In this document: in pieces, positions 17,055-25,749 of the stretch
Numbering within the stretch: position 1 is the first letter of the stretch
How the letters are laid out: each line of letters starts with the position of its first letter
Assembly: GCF_014490445.1 (NCBI RefSeq)
Contig: NZ_JACTUZ010000009.1
Span: forward strand, 19,879 to 83,878
Reading direction: 5' to 3'
Length of the DNA stretch: 64,000 bases
Source of the DNA: Pseudoroseomonas ludipueritiae
Lineage (GTDB): Bacteria > Pseudomonadota > Alphaproteobacteria > Acetobacterales > Acetobacteraceae
The notes under the pieces: model-generated
Seen by the model: only the letters and a program-made list of their open reading frames with translations
Told to the model about the DNA's origin: nothing
Databases searched by the model: none
Translations under genes and position numbers: made by a program

Positions 17055-18041
17055 ATGAATCGCCGCTCCCTCATGCAGGCCCTTCTGGGGCTGACCGCCC
17101 TGGTGGCCCTGCCGCAGCCCCCTGCCCTAGCCCAGACCGCGGATGCCTTCCCCAACCGCACCGTCACCCTGGTGGTGCCCTGGGCGCCGGGTGGCTCGCA
17201 GGACACGTTCGCGCGCGTGCTGGCCGAGCCGCTGTCGGCCGAGCTCGGCCAAACCGTGGTGGTGGACAATCGGCCCGGCGCCAGCGGCACGGTCGGCTCC
17301 GGCATGGTCGCCCGCGCCAAGCCGGACGGCTACACGCTGCTGATGGGCTCCAGCAGCACCTACGCCATGGCGCCGCACCTTTACCAACTCCCCTACGACA
17401 ACGAGCGCGCCTTCAGCCCGGCCGGGCTGGTCGCTTCGATGCCGATCCTGATGCTGGTGCCGGGCAAGTCCGCCGCCAACAGCGTGCAGGACTTCGTGGC
17501 CATGTCGCGCAAGCCGAACTCCGGCCTGTCCTACGCCTCCTCCGGCGTCGGCAGTTCCACCCACCTCGCCACCGAGATGTTCCTGCAGATGGCTGGGCTG
17601 GAGGTGCAGGAAGTCACCTACAAGGGCGGCGGGCCCGCCGTGCAGGGGCTGCTGACCGGCGAGACCCAGATGACCTTCCAGACGGCCGCCACGGTGCTGG
17701 GCTTCATGCGCAGCGGCGACATGAAGGCGCTGGCCGTCGCCAGCCCGTCGCGCATCGGCTTTATGCCGGACATCCCGACCTTCGCGGAATCCGGGCTGAC
17801 GGATTTCGAGGTGGTGGAGAACATCGCCATCCTGGCACCGGCCGGAACGCCGGACCCGGTGCTGCAGCGTATCAACCTCGCGGTGGCCAAGGTCATGGCC
17901 CTGCCTCGCGTGCAGGCCAAGCTGACCGAGCTGGCCATCAACCCCACCGTCCGCCCGCCCGCCGAGTTCCCCGCCTTCGCGGCGGAGGAAAGTGCCAAGT
18001 GGCGCGACCTCATCAAGGCGCGCAACATCCGCGTCCAGTGA
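17055..18041 (+). CDS. Tripartite tricarboxylate transporter (TctC/Bug) substrate-binding protein
   Basis: A 328-residue Bug-family periplasmic receptor. The signal peptide (SLMQALLGLTALVALPQPPALAQ) leads into VVPWAPGGSQDTFARVL. It shares DNRPGASGTVG and YKGGGPAVQGLL with its paralogue at 11331, and the two resemble each other more than the other Bug proteins in this window. The ATG at 17055 has AGGA upstream. It sits between the CoA-transferase and the AroE-like gene in an operon-like run. Confidence 0.9.
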   Translation: MNRRSLMQALLGLTALVALPQPPALAQTADAFPNRTVTLVVPWAPGGSQDTFARVLAEPLSAELGQTVVVDNRPGASGTVGSGMVARAKPDGYTLLMGSSSTYAMAPHLYQLPYDNERAFSPAGLVASMPILMLVPGKSAANSVQDFVAMSRKPNSGLSYASSGVGSSTHLATEMFLQMAGLEVQEVTYKGGGPAVQGLLTGETQMTFQTAATVLGFMRSGDMKALAVASPSRIGFMPDIPTFAESGLTDFEVVENIAILAPAGTPDPVLQRINLAVAKVMALPRVQAKLTELAINPTVRPPAEFPAFAAEESAKWRDLIKARNIRVQ

Positions 18042-18075
18042 CATCGGGCGCATCCTGAAACCCGAGGAGCCTCCC

Positions 18076-18894
18076 ATGCAGACCATGATCCCGTCGCCGC
18101 AGGGACAGACCCGGCTCTATGCGGTGATTGGTGATCCCGTGACGCAGGTGCAGGCGCCACACTTGATGAACGCCCTGTTCCACGAGGTCGGGGTCGATGC
18201 CGTCATGGTGCCGGTCCAGGCTTCCTCGGGGCAGCTTGCCATGGTCCTCCACGGGCTCATGGCCATAGGGAACTGCGACGGAATCCTGGTCACCATCCCG
18301 CACAAGTTCGCTGTGGCCGAACTGGTGGAGCGGCGCAGCGGCATGGTGGAGCTCACCGGCGCCACCAATGCGCTGCGGCGCGACGCGGATGGGCGCTGGA
18401 GCGCCGAGAACTTCGACGGCCGGGGCTTCGTCGCCGGGCTGCGGAAGACCGGGCAGGACCTGTCCGCCGGACCGGCGGTGCTGTTCGGCGCCGGTGGGGC
18501 GGGCGTGTCCATCGCCGCGGCTCTGCTGGAAGGCGGCGTGCGCCGACTGCACGTCGTTGACCCGGCGGCGGAGAAGGTGGACGCGCTGTCGCGGCGCCTG
18601 TCGGGGGAGTGGCCGGGGTCCATCCTGACCGGCGAGCCGCCGCTGCGCGACGCGACGCTGGTGGTGAACGCCACGCCGCTCGGCCTGCGGGTGGAGGACC
18701 CACTGCCCTTCGACCTGGCGCACCTGCGCCCGGGAACCCGCGTGGCCGACATCATCATGAAGCCGAGGGAGACGCGGCTGCTGCGGGAGGCGGCACGGCT
18801 CGGTCTCCCCGTGCAGCCCGGCCTGCCGATGCTGGCCGAGCAGATCCCGTTCTACCGCGACTTCTTCGGCGTGGCTGCGCCGGTTCCGGCGTAG
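18076..18894 (+). CDS. Shikimate/quinate dehydrogenase-like protein (AroE family)
   Basis: A 272-residue AroE-fold NAD(P) dehydrogenase. The catalytic Lys is in VTIPHK, the Asn in TGATNAL, and the nucleotide loop in FGAGGAGVSIAAALLEGG. The C-terminus LPMLAEQIPFYRDFFG is typical. The N-terminal SxSPxxHN motif that binds shikimate reads TQVQAPHLMN, so the serine pair is missing and the substrate may not be shikimate. Location before fused quiC suggests a quinate- or shikimate-type acid catabolic role. GAGGAG precedes the start. Confidence 0.8.
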   Translation: MQTMIPSPQGQTRLYAVIGDPVTQVQAPHLMNALFHEVGVDAVMVPVQASSGQLAMVLHGLMAIGNCDGILVTIPHKFAVAELVERRSGMVELTGATNALRRDADGRWSAENFDGRGFVAGLRKTGQDLSAGPAVLFGAGGAGVSIAAALLEGGVRRLHVVDPAAEKVDALSRRLSGEWPGSILTGEPPLRDATLVVNATPLGLRVEDPLPFDLAHLRPGTRVADIIMKPRETRLLREAARLGLPVQPGLPMLAEQIPFYRDFFGVAAPVPA

Positions 18895-18911
18895 CCACGG
18901 GGGTCGGGGTG

Positions 18912-18933
18912 GGTCCGGCCCACTGGCCGGACC
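18912..18933. terminator. GC-rich hairpin after the operon
   Basis: GGTCCGGCC and GGCCGGACC form a perfect 9-bp stem with a CACT loop, 18 nt after the AroE-like stop. No U-tract follows, so it could terminate weakly or stabilise the 3' end. Confidence 0.5.
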
Positions 18934-19112
18934 ACACCGGGCGCCGCTTCTCGGCAGAGGCACGCGGTCCTTCGCCGCAGGAAGGACTGTACCGGAGACC
19001 CTGCCCACCGATGACACGATGCCGTGGCCAGCCGCACACCGTGGCGGCTGCGCCTCGGAATGCGGCGCGTTCTCTCATTCCTTCGGTAACTGATGATTCG
19101 TGAGGAGCACAT

Positions 19113-21029
19113 ATGAGCGTCGCGGCTTCACCAACGTCACGAGCGCAGGCGACTGTCCCATTGCCAAAGTCAATCGCGACGGTCTGCCTCTCCGGAACCC
19201 TGCCGGATAAGTTGGAGGCAGCGGCCAACGCCGGTTTTGCGGGCGTGGAGGTCTTCGAGCAGGATCTGCTGACGTTCAGCGGCCGACCTCAGGATGTCCG
19301 TGCCCTGGCCGAGAACCTTGGGCTCGCCATCACGATTTTCCAGCCGTTCCGCGAGTTCGAGGCCATGCCAGAGCCGCAGCGTCTCCGCAATCTTGACCGG
19401 GCGGAGCGCAAGTTTGACGTGATGCAGGCCCTCGGCACCGACCTCGTCCTCGTCTGCAGCAACATCAATCCCGCCACCATCGATGATCCTGCCCGGGCAG
19501 CCGCCGACCTCCGGGAGATGGCGGAGCGCGCCGCCAAGCGTGGCCTGCGTATCGGTTACGAGGCTTTGTCCTGGGGACGGCACGTGAGGTTCTGGCGACA
19601 AGCATGGGACATCGTGAAGAAGTCCGACCATCCGGCGCTTGGCCTGATCCTCGACAGCTTCCACACGCTGGCGCTGGGCGACACTCTGGAGGGGTTGGCA
19701 GGCGAGGTGCCCGGTGACCGCATCAGTTTCGTGCAGCTCGCCGACGCGCCTCGCCTGTCGATGGACGTGCTGTCATGGTCACGCCACTTTCGTAACTTCC
19801 CGGGACAAGGGGAGCTGCCCGTCGCTGAGTTTACGAGGGAGGTACTGGCCGCTGGCTACACCGGCCCTCTCTCACTGGAAGTGTTCAACGACGAGTTCCG
19901 CGCTGCTCCGGCCCGCCGGATCGCGCAGGACGGCCATCGGTCGCTAATCTGGCTCGATTCCCTTGTGGCCGGACCCACGGTGCCCGCCACGCCCTTGCCG
20001 CCGCTCCCTGAGCTGGGCGGCTTCGAGTTCATCGAGTTCGCGGTCGATGAGGAGCAACGGCGGGGCCTCGGCGCCTTCATCTCCCGCCTGGGCTTCCGCC
20101 ATATGGGCCAGCACCGCTCCAAGGCGGTCGAGCTGTGGCGGCAGGGCAGCGTCAACTTCGTGCTCAACGCCGAACCCGACAGCGCCGCCGCGGGTCACTT
20201 CGCGTTGCACGGCACCTCCGTGTGCGCCACGGCGCTCCAGGTCGACAACGCCTCGCGGACGCTGTCGCGGGCGGAAGCGCTCCTCAGTTCATCCTGGCGT
20301 GACCCGCTGGGCCAGGGCGAGAGCCGCATTCCGGCACTACGGGGTCCGGACGGGACGCTGATCTACCTGGTCGAACCCGGCGCGCCCGGGCGCGGCATCT
20401 GGGAGAGTGACTTCCACCTCCTGCCGGGCGCCGCCCGGCCGGACACCGTGTTGGAGAAGGTGGATCACCTCGCTTATGCCCTGACCGCCGGGCAGATGCC
20501 GGGCTTCCGCGCCCTGTTCGGCCTGGAACCGCAACCGGCGCAGGATCTGAGCGATCCGCTCGGGCTGGTGCAAAGCCGGGTCGTGAGCGACAAGGCCAAC
20601 AACGTGCGGCTCGCCCTCAACGTGTCCGAAAGCCGCCAAACCGAAACCGGACGCTTCCTGTCGGCCGCCGCTGGCACCGGTGTCCACCACCTTGCCCTGC
20701 GCACCGCCGACGTCGGCGCCTTCATCTCCGAGCACGGTGTGCCCGTCCTTCCCATATCTCGGAACTACTACGAAGACCTGGAAGCGCGGTTCGGCATAGA
20801 TTCTGCCACGCTCGCTAGGCTTGAGGGCAGCAACCTCCTGCATGACCGCTCGGAGACGGGTGGCGAGTTCACCCACGCCTACACCGCCACGTTCGCCGAT
20901 CGGTTCTTCTTCGAGATCGTTGAAGCCAAAGAAGGCTACACCGGGTTCGGGGCGCCCAACGCTGCGGTGCGTTTGGCTGCTCAGGCACGATATCGGCTAC
21001 GGAAAGCCACAGCGGCGTCAGGAGCCTGA
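19113..21029 (+). CDS. quiC: 3-dehydroshikimate dehydratase fused to HPPD-like domain (QuiC type)
   Basis: A 638-residue bifunctional-looking protein. Residues 1-290 form a TIM-barrel sugar-isomerase-like domain that converts 3-dehydroshikimate to protocatechuate. Likely metal ligands are the Glu of IGYEALSWG, the Asp and His of LDSFH, and the Glu of SLEVFNDEF. Residues 300-638 resemble 4-hydroxyphenylpyruvate dioxygenase (two VOC modules), with KVDHLAYAL, VHHLALRTADV and FFEIVEAKEGYTGFG. This architecture matches fused QuiC1 enzymes of pseudomonads, so quinate/shikimate degradation to protocatechuate is the probable role. GAGGAG lies 5 nt before the ATG. Confidence 0.9.
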   Translation: MSVAASPTSRAQATVPLPKSIATVCLSGTLPDKLEAAANAGFAGVEVFEQDLLTFSGRPQDVRALAENLGLAITIFQPFREFEAMPEPQRLRNLDRAERKFDVMQALGTDLVLVCSNINPATIDDPARAAADLREMAERAAKRGLRIGYEALSWGRHVRFWRQAWDIVKKSDHPALGLILDSFHTLALGDTLEGLAGEVPGDRISFVQLADAPRLSMDVLSWSRHFRNFPGQGELPVAEFTREVLAAGYTGPLSLEVFNDEFRAAPARRIAQDGHRSLIWLDSLVAGPTVPATPLPPLPELGGFEFIEFAVDEEQRRGLGAFISRLGFRHMGQHRSKAVELWRQGSVNFVLNAEPDSAAAGHFALHGTSVCATALQVDNASRTLSRAEALLSSSWRDPLGQGESRIPALRGPDGTLIYLVEPGAPGRGIWESDFHLLPGAARPDTVLEKVDHLAYALTAGQMPGFRALFGLEPQPAQDLSDPLGLVQSRVVSDKANNVRLALNVSESRQTETGRFLSAAAGTGVHHLALRTADVGAFISEHGVPVLPISRNYYEDLEARFGIDSATLARLEGSNLLHDRSETGGEFTHAYTATFADRFFFEIVEAKEGYTGFGAPNAAVRLAAQARYRLRKATAASGA

Positions 21030-21258
21030 GTCCGACCCTGGTGGACGCTCGCGATACGCCATTGCTGGCCATGCGCGAGTACCACAGGCAGGCCCGACGT
21101 CCACTTCGCCACATTTGACGCCTAGAAGCGAACTGCCAGCTATCGGCCGTACCAGGTCATCCAAATTGATGTCGGCAAAGTCTGCTTTGGATAGGCCGTG
21201 GCGGCTGCCTGCCCGGCCGCGGCTGACGCTGAACACCGCTGTCAGGTACCGGCTTCAG

Positions 21259-21283
21259 CCGGAGCGGCTGTCAGCTGCTCCGG
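21259..21283 (+). terminator. Rho-independent-type terminator
   Basis: CCGGAGCGGCT-gtc-AGCTGCTCCGG gives an 11-bp stem with one G-U pair and a 3-nt loop, followed by TCTTGTTGCTT. It lies between quiC and the convergent gene ending at 21312 and fits an intrinsic terminator for quiC. Confidence 0.6.
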
Positions 21284-21311
21284 TCTTGTTGCTTAGGGTG
21301 ATCGGCGTAGG

Positions 21312-22730
21312 TTAGCGCCGCACTGCGCTCGCTGGTGGCGCCGCTTCGCTCCTGGCTTGCAGGCCCAGTCGCTTGGCGGCGGCCTGGGGGCTGGCGAGGG
21401 TCTGGAAGTCACCGAACCCGAGCGGCTGCTGCGGACGCGCGGCAAACTCGATCCGGCCGCCGTTGCGCAGGAAATTCGACACTGCGCGAGCGATGTCCGC
21501 GCCGTTGGGGAGGCTGCGAAGGACCGCGTCCTTCGTCACTGCCTGGGCGGCAAACTCCGCCAGCTGCGCCGGGGTGGCGCCAGTCTGCGCCTGACCAAGG
21601 GCGTAGACCTGGTTACGCAGGCCCTTGTCTTCCAAGCTCACCGTGGCGAGCGCCAGTTGCGCGTTCGAGACCATGGCTTCGATGGCCGCCGGGCTCGGCT
21701 GCTCGCCTGTCGAGAAGGCGCCGAGATCGACATGCAGGACCCGGAAGGTGGCGTCCAGCTTGCCGACGCCCTCAACGTTCAGGCTGAACGGCTCCACCCC
21801 AAGCACCCCCCCGGCCGCGTTGTAGGTCGTGCCGATCTGGAGATCGCCACGGACCACATCCGGCAGGGTCGACGTGTACTCGGCACCCGGTCCCGACTTC
21901 GGTACCGTGATGGAGATGCCGGTGGCGGCCAGGCGGCCCGTCTGGGCGCCCGGGCCTCCCGCCTGCTCTCCGGACACTTCAGCCCTGGCAATCTCGCCCA
22001 CCTTGGTGTCGCCGTTGGCGACAAGCAGGTTGTCGAACGCAACCGTGTATTTCGGGCCAGCGATGTTCGGCGGCTGAGTGCCGCGGGATGCGGCATCCAC
22101 GAGAGAGGCCAAATCGAGGCCGCTCATCGACAGGCGCGCGAACTCAATCCGGTCGACACCCTGCACGCTGGGAACGGGAGCGCTGAAGCCGTCCACAACA
22201 AGGTTGGACCCGCGCCCTGCCCCGTAGTTGCCCAGCGTCGCTGAGTCGATGGACGCCGAGAAGGCGAGGCTCCCGGCCCTGAGCTTCCGCATCGTCATCT
22301 CGGCAAAGGTGACAGCGCCCGGACTGATGGCTGCCGGAGCACCAGGCAGTGGCGGAGGGTACGTGACGTCTCGCGCGTCCATCGTCTCGACCGTCAGGAC
22401 GCTTCCGTCGGTCCCACGATGCTGGAGGTTCTTGACGTGGATTGTCCCGACCCTTCCATGGTCCACCTTGGTCAGGTTCACCTGGTCGGCGGTGTAGAGG
22501 CGCCCGTCCGCCATCCGCATGGCCACGCCCGACAGGTCCGCCGCACGCGAGAAGGGATGGACCTGAGAGCCGGTGTAGGAGAACGATCCCTGAGGCCCGA
22601 GTGATGCCCGCACACTGTCCGTGGCGGCCCGCAGCTGGGCTTCGCCCTCATGCTGAGCCCAGAAGTAGCCCCCCGCGCCTAAAGCAGCGACGACACCAAC
22701 CGTGCCGAGGGTCACCAAAGCTTTGTTCAT
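21312..22730 (-). CDS. Membrane-anchored periplasmic protein, YdgA/DUF945-like
   Basis: A 472-residue protein with one N-terminal membrane segment (LVTLGTVGVVAALGAGGYFWA) and a long predicted beta-rich extracytoplasmic part. The overall pattern (anchor, then repeated beta segments such as FSYTGSQVHPFSRAADLSGVAM, and a C-terminal glycine/alanine tail) resembles the YdgA/AsmA-like family, but no diagnostic motif was recognised. The function is unknown. A 7-bp inverted repeat lies 24-52 bp upstream of the start. Confidence 0.7.
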   Translation of the reverse strand: MNKALVTLGTVGVVAALGAGGYFWAQHEGEAQLRAATDSVRASLGPQGSFSYTGSQVHPFSRAADLSGVAMRMADGRLYTADQVNLTKVDHGRVGTIHVKNLQHRGTDGSVLTVETMDARDVTYPPPLPGAPAAISPGAVTFAEMTMRKLRAGSLAFSASIDSATLGNYGAGRGSNLVVDGFSAPVPSVQGVDRIEFARLSMSGLDLASLVDAASRGTQPPNIAGPKYTVAFDNLLVANGDTKVGEIARAEVSGEQAGGPGAQTGRLAATGISITVPKSGPGAEYTSTLPDVVRGDLQIGTTYNAAGGVLGVEPFSLNVEGVGKLDATFRVLHVDLGAFSTGEQPSPAAIEAMVSNAQLALATVSLEDKGLRNQVYALGQAQTGATPAQLAEFAAQAVTKDAVLRSLPNGADIARAVSNFLRNGGRIEFAARPQQPLGFGDFQTLASPQAAAKRLGLQARSEAAPPASAVRR

Positions 22731-22753
22731 CAGGCCGCCGTCCCACTCCTATG

Positions 22754-22782
22754 ACGCGATTTCTTAGTTCTTTCGATCGCGT
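22754..22782. promoter_or_regulatory. Inverted repeat upstream of YdgA-like gene
   Basis: ACGCGAT (22754-22760) and ATCGCGT (22776-22782) are perfect 7-bp arms with a 15-bp AT-rich spacer. The site is placed in the promoter region of the minus-strand gene starting at 22730. The factor is unknown. Confidence 0.35.
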
Positions 22783-22852
22783 TAGGATAGAGAGGCCATG
22801 AGCCTCATGGGATGCAGCCACATGTCTCAAGCCTCATCGGAGGCTTAGACCC

Positions 22853-23932
22853 TCACCCTAGGAAGAGAGGCCACATCAACGGCGCCATCGGGCAGGTAAT
22901 GCATGGGCCGCCCGAGCGCACCTCTGGTCGGTGCGCCGATGTGTCAGGGTTCCAAGGCCATTCGTCCGCCTCCACGGGTAGCCATCTGCGCCTGCGGTGC
23001 GTTCGCCGCCCCTGCCCTTCATCCCTAACCGAGAACCGCTCGTACGCGGTGAACCGGCGCATCGGGGGCTCAACCCGGCGCCCATAGATGCTCTCGCAAA
23101 GGAAGGCACACTCGGCCGCCTGCGCGTCCTCCGCCACGTCGATGTACCAGGCCCTGGGGTGCCCGTTGGCGTCGCCATTCCTCCGATAGCCCCGCGCCTT
23201 CAGGGTGTCCTTGTGATGAAACGGCGCCTCCATCGCCCAGATGCGCCAACTCGGGCGCCGGGCGCCCTCCAGCAGCCGGGCCAGGCCGGTGACGCCGGAG
23301 CGGAGCAGCGGCCGCTCAAGGATTTGCAGCGTCGCCTCGCAGTCGTGCACGGCGCGGTGGCCGTCGAAGAACAGCCCCTGCTTCATGGCCAGGTAGCCTA
23401 GCCTGCCGCCATCGAAGCCTTCGGCTGCCCAGTCGACCCCCTGCAGCGAGCAGGCCCAGGGCTTCGCCACGAAGGCGTCGCAGAAGACTTCGGAGAACCG
23501 GCGGTCGAAGCTGGCGTTGTGGGCGATCACGAGGGCCACCGGTTCGATGAACCGCGCCACCTCGGCGGGGTCGATGCTGTGCCCGGCTACCATCTCGTCG
23601 GTCAGGCCGGTCAGCTCAGTGACGGCAGACGGGATGGGAACGGACGGCTGGCGCAGCTGACTGAACGCCTCCCCCACCGCGTAGACCGTGCCGTCCAGCC
23701 CGTAGGTGAAGGGCAGTATGGCCATCTCGATGATCTCGTCCCGCAGCGGGTCGAGGCCGGTGGTCTCGAGGTCCAGGAGGATGCCGACGCGGGTCCGAGT
23801 ACCGGCGGGAACCTCCAAGGGTTCGTGGGCGCCGACCCGGCGCAGCACGCGATATTGCCCGCTGGCCTCGAGCAGTGCCGCCATTTCCTTGAGCTGACTG
23901 GGATTGGGTCCGGGTATCACGTCACGCGGCAT
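22853..23932 (-). CDS. 3'-5' exonuclease, DnaQ-like (DEDDh)
   Basis: A 359-residue exonuclease-domain protein. ExoI is LDLETTGLDP (about residues 53-62), ExoII is IAHNASFDRRF (about 136), and ExoIII is HRAVHDCEA with the DEDDh histidine. A second domain (residues 225-305) containing WYIDVAEDAQAAECAFLCESIY is often fused to this class in alphaproteobacteria. Homology seems to end at RRFTAYERFSVR. The last ~50 residues are Arg/Trp/Pro-rich and look like read-through past an ancestral stop. It probably processes DNA ends in repair rather than serving the replicase. Confidence 0.85.
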   Translation of the reverse strand: MPRDVIPGPNPSQLKEMAALLEASGQYRVLRRVGAHEPLEVPAGTRTRVGILLDLETTGLDPLRDEIIEMAILPFTYGLDGTVYAVGEAFSQLRQPSVPIPSAVTELTGLTDEMVAGHSIDPAEVARFIEPVALVIAHNASFDRRFSEVFCDAFVAKPWACSLQGVDWAAEGFDGGRLGYLAMKQGLFFDGHRAVHDCEATLQILERPLLRSGVTGLARLLEGARRPSWRIWAMEAPFHHKDTLKARGYRRNGDANGHPRAWYIDVAEDAQAAECAFLCESIYGRRVEPPMRRFTAYERFSVRDEGQGRRTHRRRRWLPVEADEWPWNPDTSAHRPEVRSGGPCITCPMAPLMWPLFLG

Positions 23933-23998
23933 GCTGTTTCCATGTCCTGCAGCGCCTCCATGAGCCAGTGGACCAGAAGGGGAACAGGCGCCTGGCGG

Positions 23999-24367
23999 CT
24001 ACCCGTCTGCCTGCGGCGCCCCCAGTCCCAGCTCCTGCCGGACATGGGCGAACTGCGCCGGGTCCAGCCCGCGGCGCTGCGCCGCCAGCCAGCGCAGCGC
24101 CTCCAGACCCTCCTCCGTGAAGTGGGCGCGGGCCATGTGCGGCGATCCGGCGCGCACCACCATCAGGCCGCGGTCCACCATGCTCTGCACCGCCGCCGGA
24201 ACCTTCGGCTGACCGGCCAGCGGACCGCTGCGCCACACCCGCAGGAAGATGCCTTCGGCCAGTGCTGGCGGGCGGCCGAAGCGCACGCACAGCTCGCGCC
24301 GGATTAGGTCTCGTTCCGCGGCGTTCAGGAGTTCGGTCGGGCGATCGGAGGTGGGCGAAGGAGGCAT
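23999..24367 (-). CDS. Conserved hypothetical protein
   Basis: A 122-residue basic protein with no recognised domain. The sequence is compact and helical (ELLNAAERDLIRRELCVRFG, FTEEGLEALRWLAAQRRGL) and could be a small winged-helix-like protein. The ATG at 24367 is chosen because the upstream 65 codons look non-coding and overlap the divergent secreted-protein gene. It lies 66 nt upstream of the exonuclease gene on the same strand and may be co-transcribed with it. Confidence 0.6.
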   Translation of the reverse strand: MPPSPTSDRPTELLNAAERDLIRRELCVRFGRPPALAEGIFLRVWRSGPLAGQPKVPAAVQSMVDRGLMVVRAGSPHMARAHFTEEGLEALRWLAAQRRGLDPAQFAHVRQELGLGAPQADG

Positions 24368-24507
24368 GGAGGCGACATACCACCTCTGCTGGTGGACCAG
24401 CATCCGTGGCGCGCATCCGTCGCCGCACGAGTGCCTCCGTTCGGCCCGAGATCCGACAAGTTCCCCGGCGACGCTGGCAGCATCAGAGTTCCCCAATGGA
24501 GGTTCGG

Positions 24508-24834
24508 ATGCGTCGGGCTGCTGTGTTGATGATGACGGCGATTGCCCTGAGCACGGTCGCACTGGCTCCGTCGGGCGTGTCGGCGGCGCCGGTCAGAAGT
24601 ATCCTGGCTAGCGAGGCGAGTTCGCTCCACAAGGTGCAGTACTGGGACCAGCGCCCGTACGACGGCGGTTGGGAACGGCGCCAGCAGTGGCGCGAGTGGC
24701 GCCGGGAACGTGACGAGGCCCGCATTGCCGAGGCCGCGCGGCGCGAGGCGTGGCGCATCGAGCAGGAGCGTGAGCAACGCCGGGCATGGCGCTATCAGAA
24801 CGGCTACGGCCCGCGTTACGAACGCGGCTGGTGA
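24508..24834 (+). CDS. Small secreted Arg/Trp/Glu-rich protein
   Basis: A 108-residue protein with a clear signal peptide (AAVLMMTAIALSTVALAPSGVSAAP) and a mature part dominated by an R/E/W/A-rich helix (REWRRERDEARIAEAARREA) ending in a Tyr/Gly-rich tail. GGAGG lies 5 nt before the ATG at 24508; an ATG at 24496 would add four residues. Similar small charged exported proteins are frequent in Acetobacteraceae and Methylobacteria, with unknown function. Confidence 0.75.
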   Translation: MRRAAVLMMTAIALSTVALAPSGVSAAPVRSILASEASSLHKVQYWDQRPYDGGWERRQQWREWRRERDEARIAEAARREAWRIEQEREQRRAWRYQNGYGPRYERGW

Positions 24835-24972
24835 CTGGGAGTTCGGCGCTGCAGCCGCAGCTCCGCTCGCCCGCCAAGTCGAGCTCCGGCGCGCGCCACG
24901 GCCCTGGCGAAGCGCCATGGCAGCTGACGAGGTATCAGTTCCAGCAGGCGAGGCTGGACTGCCTGGGACAGG

Positions 24973-25749
24973 ATGTGCTGCGTTGGTGTCGGGAAAGACG
25001 ATCATGGGCGAGCGCTCCGGCAGCAGCGCCTTGCGATTAGATATTCGCGGCGGCATCACCAAGGAATCTGCCTCGTCTTCCGCCGCCGATCCAGTCGATA
25101 CGCTTCGGGCCGCAGAAGTAGCGATAGGTGGGGCACGCCGCCTGCGGAAGCGCGGCAGGCCAGCCACCACCGCTTCCTCGGCGGCGAACTGCATCGCGAG
25201 TTCATCGACCTCTCCCGGCGTCGCGCCTGCCCGGCCTGCCTGGCTCAGGTGCCGGTCCATCTGGTCGCCTGGGACTGCGCCCTGGTCACCGCCTGCCCCC
25301 GCCATAGCATGCGCCTCGTGGATAGATGCCACAGACCTCGGTGCCGGGGCCTGGGCTGGAACGGCACCGAGATCGTTCGCTGCGCCTGCGGCACCGACCT
25401 GCGCACGCTCGTCAGAAGCCCGGTCGACGCCGCCGAGACGGAGGCGAACGCGCGGGTGCTGGCGCTGGCCACCGGCGAGGCGGTTCCATGGCTACCCCAC
25501 GCACTTTCGGCCGTGGGCCCCGCCGACCTCGTGCGCCTCGTCATGGTCACCGGCATGTTCCTGACCGGCTGGCGCAAGGAAAGACGCATCGAGACCCTGG
25601 TGGCGTCGGGACCGGACGCCGTCGCCCGCGTCATCGCCGAGGGCCTGCGCGCGGTCGAGGGCTGGCCCGGACCCCTGCAACGTTTCCTTGAGACGGCGCG
25701 GGCCGCTTCGGCGCCAGCAAGGCATTGGGCGCCTACTACGGCTGGCTGA
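24973..25749 (+). pseudogene. TniQ-like protein, N-terminal piece of a frameshifted gene
   Basis: Recognisable TniQ-like sequence begins near 25180 (LGGELHREFIDLSRRRACPACLA). The zinc-binding cysteines follow: CPAC, then CPRHSMRLVDRCHRPRC and CACGTDLR. After RFLETARAAS at about 25715 the frame is lost, and the continuation ALGAYYGWLTMLEAG is found in the next frame. One missing base near 25715-25725 would join this piece to the 25725-26720 frame. The first ~70 residues do not look like a TniQ N-terminus, so the gene is probably also truncated at its 5' end. TniQ proteins act in target selection of Tn7/Mu-like transposition, but stand-alone paralogues of unknown role also exist. Confidence 0.65.
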
